From Streptomyces toxytricini (lineage in GTDB: Bacteria; Actinomycetota; Actinomycetes; Streptomycetales; Streptomycetaceae), in the NCBI RefSeq assembly GCF_014649915.1, contig NZ_BMTY01000011.1:1-54070 (forward strand): 54,070 nucleotides of DNA, given 5' to 3'. Made by a program: the position numbers and the translations under genes. This document shows positions 16,052 through 25,448 of the stretch, piece after piece. Numbering within the stretch: the first letter of the stretch is position 1; the number at the start of each line of letters is the position of its first letter. The notes under the pieces were generated by a model, which did no database searches, was not told where the DNA came from, and worked only from the letters and a program-made list of their open reading frames with translations.

Positions 16052-16783
16052 TCAGGCGGGGGCGGGGTCGAGGAGGTGGGGGCCGTTGTTGCGGACGCTG
16101 TTGACGGCGGTGGAGACGGGCCGGACCTCCAGGCGGCCGCCGGCGGGCGTGTGCAGGAGGGCGCGCAGGGCGTCGACGTCCTGGTGGGCGGGGTCGAGCC
16201 AGGCGTCGTAGTCGTCCGGGTCGAGGGCGAGCGGCATGCGCGGGTGGATGCGGCCGGCCGCGTCGGCCGCCTCGGTGGTGATGACGGTGGCGGTGGCGAG
16301 CCAGGCGGCGGGGTCGTCCTCGTCGGTGACGGACGGGTCGCGCCAGAACTCGTACAGGCCGGCCATGGCCATGACGGAAAAGTCCTCGGGGGCGATGAAG
16401 TAGGGCTGCTTGTAGGCCTTCGCGGTGGCGGTCGCGGGAACGGCCTGCCATTCGTAGAAGCCGTCCGCCGGCAGGAGGCAGCGGCGCCGGGCGAAGGCGC
16501 GGCGGAAGGCGGGCTTCTCGTGGACCGTCTCCATGCGGGCGTTGATCATGCGGGCGGCGCCGCCGGGGTCCTTGGACCAGGAGGGGACGAGGCCCCAGCG
16601 CAGGGTGCGCAGGCGGCGGCCCGGCCGGCCGGTGTCGCGGTCGGGCCGCTCCAGCACGGCCCAGACGGGGTCCGTGGGGGCGACGTTCCAGCTGGGGGCG
16701 AGCTCCTCCCGGGGCTCCAGGCGGGCCTGGAACAGGCCGGCGAGGTCCTCGGGCGCCCGTGACGAGGCGTACCGTCCGCACAT
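16052..16783 (-). CDS. SOS response-associated peptidase (SRAP/YedK-like)
   Basis: A 243-aa SRAP domain protein of the HMCES/YedK family, which forms a stable adduct with abasic sites in single-stranded DNA. Cys2, exposed after Met removal, is the crosslinking residue (MCGRYASS). Other conserved blocks: PSWNVAPTDPV, RWGLVPSW, INARMET, CLLPADGFYEW (catalytic Glu) and HPRMPL (His). The ATG at 16783 is chosen because Cys2 must be N-terminal; the GTG at 16792 would bury it. A CACAGT hexamer seven bases upstream fits a leaderless transcript. Confidence 0.9.
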   Translation of the reverse strand: MCGRYASSRAPEDLAGLFQARLEPREELAPSWNVAPTDPVWAVLERPDRDTGRPGRRLRTLRWGLVPSWSKDPGGAARMINARMETVHEKPAFRRAFARRRCLLPADGFYEWQAVPATATAKAYKQPYFIAPEDFSVMAMAGLYEFWRDPSVTDEDDPAAWLATATVITTEAADAAGRIHPRMPLALDPDDYDAWLDPAHQDVDALRALLHTPAGGRLEVRPVSTAVNSVRNNGPHLLDPAPA

Positions 16784-16790
16784 GGCATCC

Positions 16791-16796
16791 ACTGTG
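16791..16796 (-). promoter_or_regulatory. Possible -10 box CACAGT for the SRAP gene
   Basis: On the minus strand CACAGT lies seven bases before ATG 16783, matching the leaderless spacing seen at other genes here. It deviates from TANNNT at the first base. Confidence 0.3.
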
Positions 16797-16996
16797 CCAT
16801 CCCGCGGCCGGCGCCGCGGGCGCGGGGAACAAGGAGGGGTACGTGCCCGCAGCCGCCGGGGCGACCGCCCGGGCCGCTCACCGCAGGCGGCCGCCGCTTC
16901 CAGCGTAGGCCGCCGGGCCGGGTGCCGACACCGGGCGACCGGCCCGGACCGCCGGGACCGGCGGTCGGCGGGCGGTCGGCGGGCCGGGCCGGCAGG

Positions 16997-18637
<1,641 letters not shown>

Positions 18638-18732
18638 GCGCCGGCTCCTCCGTACTGGTCCAACGGGAACAACACGGGCCATTGTCGCGTCGGCCGCACG
18701 CGCCCGCACAGGCGCCCCCCGGCCTTCCTGGG

Positions 18733-18999
18733 CTACATGGGACCGCGTTCGGCCGCGAGGGCGATGGAGCGGACCCAGGGGAGGTCGGCGAGCGCCTCGA
18801 TGCCGTGCCGGGAGAGGGTCGCGGTGACGTCGGTGCGGTCGCCGCCGCCCTCGATGTCGAAGGCGAGGAGCCGTTCGCGCTGGTCGGGTGTGGGCGGCGC
18901 GCCGAGGTGGACGAGGACGTCGAGGTCGCGGGCGTGCGCGTCGCGGTCCTCCTCGTCGACCGCCCGGGCGAGTGCCGCGTCGAGTTTGCCGTAGTCCAC
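18733..18999 (-). CDS. Small hypothetical protein
   Basis: An 88-aa soluble, acidic protein that I do not assign to a family. It starts at GTG 18999 ([18 protein letters not shown]), is helical at the N-terminus, and has a ferredoxin-like-looking C-terminal half ([22 protein letters not shown]) that resembles short subtilisin-propeptide-like or DUF folds. It has a plausible GGAGG upstream, and its codon use is like its neighbours. It lies between pgm and ohr on the same strand. Confidence 0.6.
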   Translation of the reverse strand: MDYGKLDAALARAVDEEDRDAHARDLDVLVHLGAPPTPDQRERLLAFDIEGGGDRTDVTATLSRHGIEALADLPWVRSIALAAERGPM

Positions 19000-19143
19000 G
19001 TCGTCCGCCTCCGCCGTCCTCGCAGGTGCCGCGCATTGCCGGGCGGCCCCCGGCCGGGGCCGGGGGCCGCCTCCAGGGTCGTCCCCTCCCGGGCGGCCCG
19101 CACGCGGGGCGGGCCGTACGGGCGGGCGGGGCGGTTGCTCCGC

Positions 19144-19554
19144 CTACTCGATGACGAGCTCGACGGGGATGTTGCCGCGGGTGGCCTTGGAGTAGGGGCA
19201 GACCTCGTGGGCCTGCTTGACCAGGAGGGCGCCGGTCTCGCCGGCCAGCGACTCGGGCAGCTCGATGCGCAGGGTGACGGCCAGGCCGAAGCCGGTGGCG
19301 TCCTTGCCGATGGAGGTCTCGGCCGTGACGGACACCTCGCCCGTGTCGACCTTGGCCTGGCGGCCGACGAGGCCGAGCGCGCTGGCGAAGCAGGCCGCGT
19401 AGCCCGCGGCGAAGAGCTGCTCGGGGTTGGTGCCCTCGCCGTTGCCGCCGAGCGCCGGGGGCATGGCGAGCGCGAGGTCGATCCGGCCGTCCGAGCTGAC
19501 GGTGCGGCCCTCGCGGCCGTTGGCGGTGGCAACGGCGGTGTACAGCGCGTCCAT
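19144..19554 (-). CDS. ohr: Organic hydroperoxide resistance protein
   Basis: A 136-aa Ohr/OsmC-family thiol peroxidase of normal length. The two redox cysteines are in [10 protein letters not shown] (peroxidatic) and [13 protein letters not shown] (resolving). It reduces organic and fatty-acid hydroperoxides in the cytoplasm using lipoyl or thiol reductants. GAGAGGA precedes the ATG at 19554. It is divergent from the ohrR regulator gene over a 127-bp region with a perfect palindromic operator candidate, the classic arrangement for peroxide-induced expression. Confidence 0.95.
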   Translation of the reverse strand: MDALYTAVATANGREGRTVSSDGRIDLALAMPPALGGNGEGTNPEQLFAAGYAACFASALGLVGRQAKVDTGEVSVTAETSIGKDATGFGLAVTLRIELPESLAGETGALLVKQAHEVCPYSKATRGNIPVELVIE

Positions 19555-19620
19555 CGGGGGGTTCCTCTCGCGTGGTGGTCCTGGCGGCCGGTGCGCCGCC
19601 TGACGACCACAACTAGAGCA

Positions 19621-19642
19621 CACAATTAAGTTGTGCACAACT
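19621..19642. promoter_or_regulatory. Palindromic OhrR operator candidate in ohr-ohrR gap
   Basis: A perfect 14-bp palindrome AGTTGTGCACAACT occupies 19629-19642, overlapped by CACAA-TTAAG-TTGTG at 19621-19635. This AT-rich patch stands out in the GC-rich gap between the divergent genes and lies just upstream of the ohrR promoter. OhrR-family repressors bind such dyads and release on cysteine oxidation. Confidence 0.7.
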
Positions 19643-19668
19643 CAATCGCTCGCCGTCGACTCCGCAGC

Positions 19669-19674
19669 TACACT
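19669..19674 (+). promoter_or_regulatory. -10 box TACACT for ohrR (leaderless)
   Basis: TACACT ends seven bases before ATG 19682. The operator palindrome lies immediately upstream of where the -35 element would be. Confidence 0.5.
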
Positions 19675-19681
19675 GGACGGC

Positions 19682-20155
19682 ATGAGCGAGCAGCCCACCG
19701 ACACCCCTCGCAACGAGGACTTCCTCCGCCTCGACCACCAGATCTGCTTCGCACTGAACGCGGCGAGCCGCGCCTTCGGGGGCGTCTACCGGGTCGCCCT
19801 GAAGGACCTCGGCCTGACCTACCCGCAGTACCTGGTGATGCTCGTGCTGTGGGAGGACGGCACCACGCCCGTCAAGCAGCTCGGCACCCGCCTCCGGCTG
19901 GACTCGGGCACCCTCTCCCCGCTCCTGAAGCGCCTGGAGGCCGCCGGGCTGATCCGCCGCGAGCGCAGCACGGAGGACGAGCGCTCCGTACACGCCGTCC
20001 TCACCGAGGCGGGCACCGCGCTGCGCGCCCGGGCAGCGGAGGTCCCGAGGCGGATCGCCGCCGCCACCGGCTGCGACCTCGCCGAGATCCGCGACCTCCA
20101 GACCCGCCTTCACCGCCTGACCGCCGCCCTCGACACCGCCGCCGCGCAGGTCTGA
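19682..20155 (+). CDS. ohrR: MarR-family organic hydroperoxide sensor OhrR
   Basis: A 157-aa MarR-family repressor. The redox-sensing Cys sits in the N-terminal helix block LRLDHQICFALNAASR, as in OhrR. The winged helix has TYPQYLVMLVLWE, GTRLRLDSGTLSPLLKRLEA (recognition helix) and the wing RRERSTEDERSVHAVLT. It lacks an obvious second Cys near the C-terminus, so it looks like the one-Cys type. It likely represses ohr and itself through the shared operator until oxidised by organic hydroperoxide. Confidence 0.93.
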   Translation: MSEQPTDTPRNEDFLRLDHQICFALNAASRAFGGVYRVALKDLGLTYPQYLVMLVLWEDGTTPVKQLGTRLRLDSGTLSPLLKRLEAAGLIRRERSTEDERSVHAVLTEAGTALRARAAEVPRRIAAATGCDLAEIRDLQTRLHRLTAALDTAAAQV

Positions 20156-20187
20156 CGGAGCTCCGGCGCGCCGCGGCGCCGGCGGCG

Positions 20188-20193
20188 TAGATT
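20188..20193 (+). promoter_or_regulatory. -10 box TAGATT for the VOC gene
   Basis: TAGATT ends seven bases before ATG 20201, the same leaderless spacing seen at several genes in this window. Confidence 0.4.
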
Positions 20194-20200
20194 CGGCGGC

Positions 20201-20587
20201 ATGGTGCACGTACTGGGCAGCAGGGTCCTGTTGACCCCCACGGATCCGGAGCGCTCGCGCGCCTTCTACGGCGGCGTGCTGGGGTTGGCGGTCTACCGCG
20301 AGTTCGGCACGGGGCCCGACCGGGGCACCGTCTACTTCCTCGGCGGCGGCTTCCTGGAGGTCTCCGGCCGGTCGGCCGCGCCTCAGGCTCCCGGCCTGCG
20401 GCTGTGGCTGCAGGTCGCCGACGCGCAGGCCGCGTACGAGGAGTTGCGGGAGCGGGGCGCCGAGGTGCTGCGGCCGCCCGTGCGGGAGCCGTGGGGGCTC
20501 GTCGAGATGTGGATCGCCGACCCGGACGGGGTCCGGATCGCGGTCGTCGAGGTCCCGGAGGACCATCCGCTGCGCCACCGCCCCTAG
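20201..20587 (+). CDS. VOC-family (glyoxalase-like) protein
   Basis: A 128-aa vicinal oxygen chelate protein with two beta-alpha-beta-beta-beta modules. Typical blocks are DPERSRAFYGGVLGL and GTVYFLGGGFLEVSG in the first half and VADAQAAYEELRERGAEVL then EPWGLVEMWIADPDG in the second; the metal Glu positions resemble E in FLEV and E in LVEM. The family covers glyoxalases, dioxygenases and antibiotic-binding proteins, so function is open. It is 45 bp after ohrR but probably has its own promoter. Confidence 0.8.
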   Translation: MVHVLGSRVLLTPTDPERSRAFYGGVLGLAVYREFGTGPDRGTVYFLGGGFLEVSGRSAAPQAPGLRLWLQVADAQAAYEELRERGAEVLRPPVREPWGLVEMWIADPDGVRIAVVEVPEDHPLRHRP

Positions 20588-20615
20588 GGCCTCGCCGCAC
20601 GAGCGCGGGAGGCCC
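20587..20615 (+). terminator. Possible hairpin terminator after the VOC gene
   Basis: A GGGCCTC / GAGGCCC 7-bp stem (20587-20593 with 20609-20615) with a 15-base loop starts at the stop codon. There is no T-tract. The gap 20588-20878 also holds a patch with a T5 run (about 20810-20816) and GCAG-TGTG-CTGC (20823-20834), just upstream of the next operon. Confidence 0.35.
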
Positions 20616-20878
20616 CGTACGGCGGACGGTGCGGGCGCCCGCGGAGGCGCCGCGCGCCCCGCCGCAGGAGTGAACCCGGCCCCCACCCACAGGAAGGACA
20701 TCCGGCCCGGCCGGTAGACGGCGCGTCAAGCTCGGGGGCCCGTGCGACCGCCGCAGTACGGGCCCGAGGGGCCCCGCATAGCAGCTCCACAGGACCCGAG
20801 AACTCTTTTTGTAAAGATCCACGCAGTGTGCTGCATTGATCACCGACAGTGCACCCCGGCTGCGCGGAAGGGTCTGCG

Positions 20879-22489
20879 ATGCGCACGGTTCGCGAATCAG
20901 TTCTGGACGTTCTACGAGCGCGTGGCATCACCACCGTCTTCGGCAACCCCGGCTCGACGGAGCTGCCGATGCTGAAGCGCTTCCCGGACGACTTCCGCTA
21001 CGTGCTGGGACTGCAGGAGGCCGTGGTCGTCGGCATGGCCGACGGCTTCGCCCTCGCCTCCGGCACCACGGCCCTGGTCAACCTGCACACCGGGCCCGGC
21101 ACCGGCAACGCGATGGGCGCCGTCCTCAACGCCCGCGCCAACCGCACGCCCATGGTCGTCACCGCCGGGCAGCAGGTCCGCGCCATGCTCACCATGGAGG
21201 CCCTCCTCTCCAACCCGCAGGCGACGCTCCTCCCCCAGCCCGCCGTCAAGTGGGCGTACGAGCCGCCCCGGCCCGCCGACGTGGCGCCGGCGCTGGCGCG
21301 CGCCGTCCAGCTCGCCGAAACCCCGCCGCACGGCCCGGTGTTCCTGTCCCTGCCGATGGACGACTTCGACGCCGAGCTGTCCGAGGCCGAGGACCGGGCG
21401 GCCCAGACGGCCGCGGCCCGCCGCATCAGCCACGCCGCCGCCCCCGCCCCGGCCGCCGTGGGCGCCCTCGCCGACCGGATCGCCCGCGCCCGCTCCGCCG
21501 TCCTCGTCGTCGGGGACGACGTGGACGCCGCCGGCGCCTGGGACGACACCCTCGCCCTCGCCGAGCGCACCGCGCTGCCCGTGTGGGCGGCGCCCGTCTC
21601 CGCGCGGGTCTCCTTCCCCCGCAGCCACCCGCAGTTCCGCGGCGAACTCACCCCGGCCCTCGGCCCGCTGGCCCGAGAGCTCGCCGGGCACGACCTGGTC
21701 GTCGTCATCGGCGCCGCCGTGTTCCGCTACTACCCCTACATCCCCGGCCCGGTCCTGCCCGAGGGCACCGAGCTCGTCCTGCTCACCCGGGACGCGGAGG
21801 AGGCGGCCCGCGCGCCCGTCGGCGACGCCGTCGTCGCCGACCTCGCCCTCGCCGTACGGGCGCTCGCCGACCGGCTGCCGGCCGCGCCCGGCGCCGCGCC
21901 CGCCGCGCCGCACGCGCAGGTCCGCCGCCCCGAGGCCGGCGACGGCGTCCTCACCCCCCTCGCCGCGCTGCACGCGGTGGCGCAGGGCGCCCCCGACGAC
22001 ACCCTCTGGGTCAACGAATCGCCGTCCAACGTCCCGCAGTTCCACGAGGCGACCCGCATCTCCCGACCCCGCTCCTACCTGTTCTCCGCCGGCGGCGGCC
22101 TCGGCTTCGGCGCGGCCGCCGCCGTCGGCGCACAGCTCGGCGCCCCCGACCGGCCCGTGGTGTGCGTCATCGGCGACGGCTCGATCCACTACGCCGTCCA
22201 GGCGCTGTGGACCGCCGCCGCCCACCGGGTCCCCGTGACCTTCGTCGTCCTCAGCAACGCCCGCTACGCGATCCTCCAGTGGTTCGCACGGCTGGAGCAC
22301 GCGCAGGGCGCCCCCGGGCTCGACATCCCCGGCCTCGACGTCACGGCCGTCGCCACGGGCTACGGCGTCCGCGCGCACCGCGCCCACAGCGCCGGCGAAC
22401 TCACCAAGCTCGTCAGGGAGTCCGCGGCGCAGCAGGACGGCCCGGTCCTCATCGACGTGCCCGTCACCACGGAGCTCCCCTCCCTCTGA
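20879..22489 (+). CDS. mdlC: Benzoylformate decarboxylase-like ThDP enzyme
   Basis: A 536-aa ThDP-dependent decarboxylase that aligns by eye along its length with Pseudomonas putida MdlC. Shared features: FGNPGSTELP with Ser26, catalytic Glu47 in LGLQEAVVVG, His70 in NLHTGPGTGN, VTAGQQVRAM, KWAYEPP, IGDGSIHY (ThDP/Mg) and PGLDIPGLD. It decarboxylates aromatic or other 2-oxo acids to aldehydes. Odd: the position of the second catalytic His (His281 in P. putida, FRYH) is Tyr285 here (FRYYPY), so specificity or rate may differ. GGAAGGG lies 6 bases before ATG 20879. It is first of a four-gene co-directional block with a 2-hydroxyacid dehydrogenase, a P450 and an alpha-dioxygenase-like protein. 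Confidence 0.88.
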   Translation: MRTVRESVLDVLRARGITTVFGNPGSTELPMLKRFPDDFRYVLGLQEAVVVGMADGFALASGTTALVNLHTGPGTGNAMGAVLNARANRTPMVVTAGQQVRAMLTMEALLSNPQATLLPQPAVKWAYEPPRPADVAPALARAVQLAETPPHGPVFLSLPMDDFDAELSEAEDRAAQTAAARRISHAAAPAPAAVGALADRIARARSAVLVVGDDVDAAGAWDDTLALAERTALPVWAAPVSARVSFPRSHPQFRGELTPALGPLARELAGHDLVVVIGAAVFRYYPYIPGPVLPEGTELVLLTRDAEEAARAPVGDAVVADLALAVRALADRLPAAPGAAPAAPHAQVRRPEAGDGVLTPLAALHAVAQGAPDDTLWVNESPSNVPQFHEATRISRPRSYLFSAGGGLGFGAAAAVGAQLGAPDRPVVCVIGDGSIHYAVQALWTAAAHRVPVTFVVLSNARYAILQWFARLEHAQGAPGLDIPGLDVTAVATGYGVRAHRAHSAGELTKLVRESAAQQDGPVLIDVPVTTELPSL

Positions 22490-22530
22490 ACCGCTCCACC
22501 GGCCACCCGCCCCGACCACCGGAAGGCCCC

Positions 22531-23937
22531 ATGTCCCCCGAGACACCCCTCCTCTCACGCCTGCGCACCGTCCTGCCCGACCACGCCGACGTCCTGCACA
22601 CCGACCCGGAGACGCTCGCCGCGCACTCCCGCGACGCCGCCCCGTTCTCCGAGGCCGGCACGCCCGCCGCCGTCGCCTTCCCGCGCACCGCCGAGCACGT
22701 CCAGCAGATCATGCGGACCGCGTACGAGCTGGGCGTCCCCGTCGTCCCGCAGGGCGCCCGCACCGGGCTCGCGGGCGCGGCGAACGCCGTCGACGGGTGC
22801 GTCGTGCTCAACACCGTCCGCATGGACCGCATCCTGGAGATCGACCCGGCCAACCGGCTGGTGCGGTGCGAGCCGGGCGTCGTCACGAAGGACCTCAACG
22901 ACGCGGTCGCCGAGCACGGGCTGAGCTACCCGCCGGACCCGGCCTCGTGGGAGACGTGCACGATCGGCGGGAACATCGCGACCGGCGCGGGCGGCATCTG
23001 CTGCGTGAAGTACGGGGTGACCGCCGACTACGTCCTGGGCCTCGACGTGGTCCTCCCGGACGGCCGCAGGATGCGCACGGGCCGCGACACGGTCAAGGGC
23101 GTCGCCGGGTTCGACCTGACCCGGCTCCTGATCGGCTCCGAGGGCACCCTCGCCGTGACGGTCGGCGCCACGCTCGGGCTGCGGCCGGTCCGCCCGCCCG
23201 CCCTGTCGCTGCTGGCCCAGTTCCCCACGCTGGTCCAGGCCGGGGAGGCCGTCGCCGCGATCACCGCGGCCGGGCACGTCCCCTCCGCCCTCGAACTCCT
23301 CGACGGTGCCACCTCCCAGGCCGTCGCCGACCACGGCCACCCGCTGCTGGAGCCCGGGGCCGCCGCCACGCTGATCGTCGAGAGCGACAGCGCCGAACCG
23401 CACCGCGACCTGGCCGCCATGACCCTGCTCTGCAAGGGCGCCGGCGCGCAGCACGTGGTGACCGCGGCCACCGCCGAGGAGTCCCGGCGGATCATCGAGG
23501 CCCGCCGCCTGGTCACCCCGGCGCTCGGGGCGTTCGCGGCGACGCTCGGCGGGAAGCCGACCGCGTTCATCGAGGACGTGGCGGTGCCGCGCTCCGAACT
23601 GGCCAAGTTCATCGGCACGATCGAGGACATCGCCCGGCGGCACCGGCTGCGGATCTTCACGCTCGGGCACGCCGGCGACGGCAACCTCCACCCGACCGTC
23701 GTGTTCGACGAGTCCGACGCCGACGAGTTCCGCCGGGCGCAGCTCGCGTACGACGACATCATGGCGGCGGGGCTGGCGCTGGGCGGCACCACGACCGGCG
23801 AGCACGGCATCGGCACCCTCAAGCGCGAGTGGCTCGCCCGCGAGCTCGATCCGGTCAGCCTGGACCTCCAGCGCGGGATCAAGCGCCTGTTCGACCCGGA
23901 GAACCTGCTCAACCCCGGGAAGGTCGTGGAGGCATGA
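22531..23937 (+). CDS. GlcD-like FAD-linked 2-hydroxyacid dehydrogenase
   Basis: A 468-aa FAD-binding oxidoreductase of the vanillyl-alcohol oxidase/PCMH superfamily, GlcD/D-lactate dehydrogenase branch. FAD-binding blocks: VVPQGARTGLAGAAN near 70-85, GNIATGAGGICCVKYG, and the GVAGFDLTRLLIGSEGTLA loop; the C-terminal cap has HAGDGNLHP and GTTTGEHGIGTLKREWL, which hold the family metal/substrate His and Glu residues. Likely reaction: oxidation of a D-2-hydroxy acid to the 2-oxo acid, feeding the upstream decarboxylase. GGAAGG precedes ATG 22531. Its stop overlaps the P450 start (ATGA). Confidence 0.88.
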   Translation: MSPETPLLSRLRTVLPDHADVLHTDPETLAAHSRDAAPFSEAGTPAAVAFPRTAEHVQQIMRTAYELGVPVVPQGARTGLAGAANAVDGCVVLNTVRMDRILEIDPANRLVRCEPGVVTKDLNDAVAEHGLSYPPDPASWETCTIGGNIATGAGGICCVKYGVTADYVLGLDVVLPDGRRMRTGRDTVKGVAGFDLTRLLIGSEGTLAVTVGATLGLRPVRPPALSLLAQFPTLVQAGEAVAAITAAGHVPSALELLDGATSQAVADHGHPLLEPGAAATLIVESDSAEPHRDLAAMTLLCKGAGAQHVVTAATAEESRRIIEARRLVTPALGAFAATLGGKPTAFIEDVAVPRSELAKFIGTIEDIARRHRLRIFTLGHAGDGNLHPTVVFDESDADEFRRAQLAYDDIMAAGLALGGTTTGEHGIGTLKREWLARELDPVSLDLQRGIKRLFDPENLLNPGKVVEA

Positions 23938-25397
23938 CCGAGGACCCGAAGCCCGCGACCGCCGCCGGACCCGCCGGGTCCGCCGCCGCCTCGTCCGCCG
24001 CCGTCGCCCGGCCCGCGGCCGTCCCCGCGCCGGGCCGCCCGAAGGGCGGCGGTCCGGCAGGCGGTCCGCAGCAGCCGCGCCCCGCGCGCGCCGGGCGCGC
24101 CGAGACCGTCCGCTTCGCCGCCACCCACACCCTGCCCGCCTTCCTCCGGGGCGCCTTCCACGTCCGGCCCAAGGTCGTCGCCGCGTACGCGGCCCTCGGC
24201 CAGCAGGGCTGGTCGGCGGCCACCCTGCGGGCCATGCGGGCCCGGCACGGCGGGGCGCCGGTCGAGGTGCGCGGCCTGTCGGGGAACCTGCTGGTGCTGC
24301 TGGACCACGCCGACGTCCGGCAGTTCTACGAGCTCCCCGTGCGCACCCTCGCCCTCGACGCCCCCGACAAGTTCAGGGGGCTGTCGCTGCTGGAGCCGAC
24401 CGGGGTGATCTGCTCGCACGGCGACACCCGCGAGGAGCGCCGCCGCATCAACGACGACGTCCTCGCCGCGGACCGGCCCGCGCACCCTTCGTGCGGGGAG
24501 TTCCGGGCCATCGTCGACGAGGAGGCCGCGGCCCTGGCCGGCCGCCCCGAGCTGGACTTCCCGCGGCTGCGCCGCGCCGTGGCCCGGATCGGCCGCCGCA
24601 TGGTGCTGGGGGACGCGGCCCGCGGCGACGAGGAGCTCGCCCGCTGGCTCCTCGCGATCCGCGAGGAGGCCAACTGGATGCGGATCCGCAAGGGGCGGGC
24701 CGCGGCCGCCGAGGCGCTGTACGCGAAGGCCGCCGCCCGGGTCGAGGAGTACGCCGCCCGGGCCGAACCGCACACCCTCGCCGCCCTGGCCCGCCGCCAC
24801 GGGGACGCCGAGGGGCCCGACGGGACCGCGCTGGACCCGGTCGGGCAGGCCCACCACTGGCTGCTGGCCCTGGACACGGTCGGCCCGACGGTGGCCCGGA
24901 CCCTGCTGCTGCTCGCCGCGCACCCCGCCGAGCAGGAGGCGGTACGGGCCGAGGTGGACGGCGGCGGCGCGGAACTGCCGAGGCTGCGGGCCTGCGTGGA
25001 AGAGACGCTGCGGCTCTTCCCGCTCGTGCCGGACCTGGTGCGGGTCACCCGCGCCGAAACCGTGTGGCGGGGGGTGGCGTACCCGGCGGGGACCGCCGTG
25101 CTGGTGCCGGCCCTGTTCCACCAGCGGGATCCCGAGCACGTGCCGGCCGCGAACCAGTTCGTCCCGGCGCGCTGGCTGCGGCCCGACGCCGCGCAGGACA
25201 TTCGGATGGCACCGTTCAGCCACGGCGGCGGCCGCTGCCCCGGCGAACACCTCGGGGTGCTGACCTCGGCCGCGCTGATCGCATCGGTGCTGCGGGAGCA
25301 CCGGGTGGGCGGCGGGCGGCCCGCCCTGGAGCCGTCGCAGCCGCTGCCCGGCCTCCTCGGCGCGGCGGGCATCCGCGTCGCCCTGACCCGCCGCTGA
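23934..25397 (+). CDS. Cytochrome P450
   Basis: A 487-aa P450. The haem-thiolate Cys435 lies in FSHGGGRCPGEHLG, the ExxR pair is Glu357/Arg360 in EETLRLFP, and the I-helix has ALDTVG (Asp314-Thr315), like P450cam, so oxygen activation residues are kept. The first about 55 residues are an Ala/Pro/Gly-rich extension that is probably disordered. The start overlaps the GlcD-like gene by four bases and the next gene, a haem dioxygenase homologue, starts 51 bp on. No ferredoxin gene is adjacent. Fungal Ppo enzymes fuse a dioxygenase and a P450, so a peroxide rearrangement role is conceivable. Confidence 0.9.
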   Translation: MTEDPKPATAAGPAGSAAASSAAVARPAAVPAPGRPKGGGPAGGPQQPRPARAGRAETVRFAATHTLPAFLRGAFHVRPKVVAAYAALGQQGWSAATLRAMRARHGGAPVEVRGLSGNLLVLLDHADVRQFYELPVRTLALDAPDKFRGLSLLEPTGVICSHGDTREERRRINDDVLAADRPAHPSCGEFRAIVDEEAAALAGRPELDFPRLRRAVARIGRRMVLGDAARGDEELARWLLAIREEANWMRIRKGRAAAAEALYAKAAARVEEYAARAEPHTLAALARRHGDAEGPDGTALDPVGQAHHWLLALDTVGPTVARTLLLLAAHPAEQEAVRAEVDGGGAELPRLRACVEETLRLFPLVPDLVRVTRAETVWRGVAYPAGTAVLVPALFHQRDPEHVPAANQFVPARWLRPDAAQDIRMAPFSHGGGRCPGEHLGVLTSAALIASVLREHRVGGGRPALEPSQPLPGLLGAAGIRVALTRR

Positions 25398-25448
25398 CCG
25401 GCCCCCGGCACTTCTCCCCCCTCGCCTGCGACCGCGCCAAGGAGCACC

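Noticed and set aside
16784..16792. GTG 16792 start for the SRAP protein
   Set aside because: It would put three residues before the Met-Cys that must be N-terminal for crosslinking chemistry.
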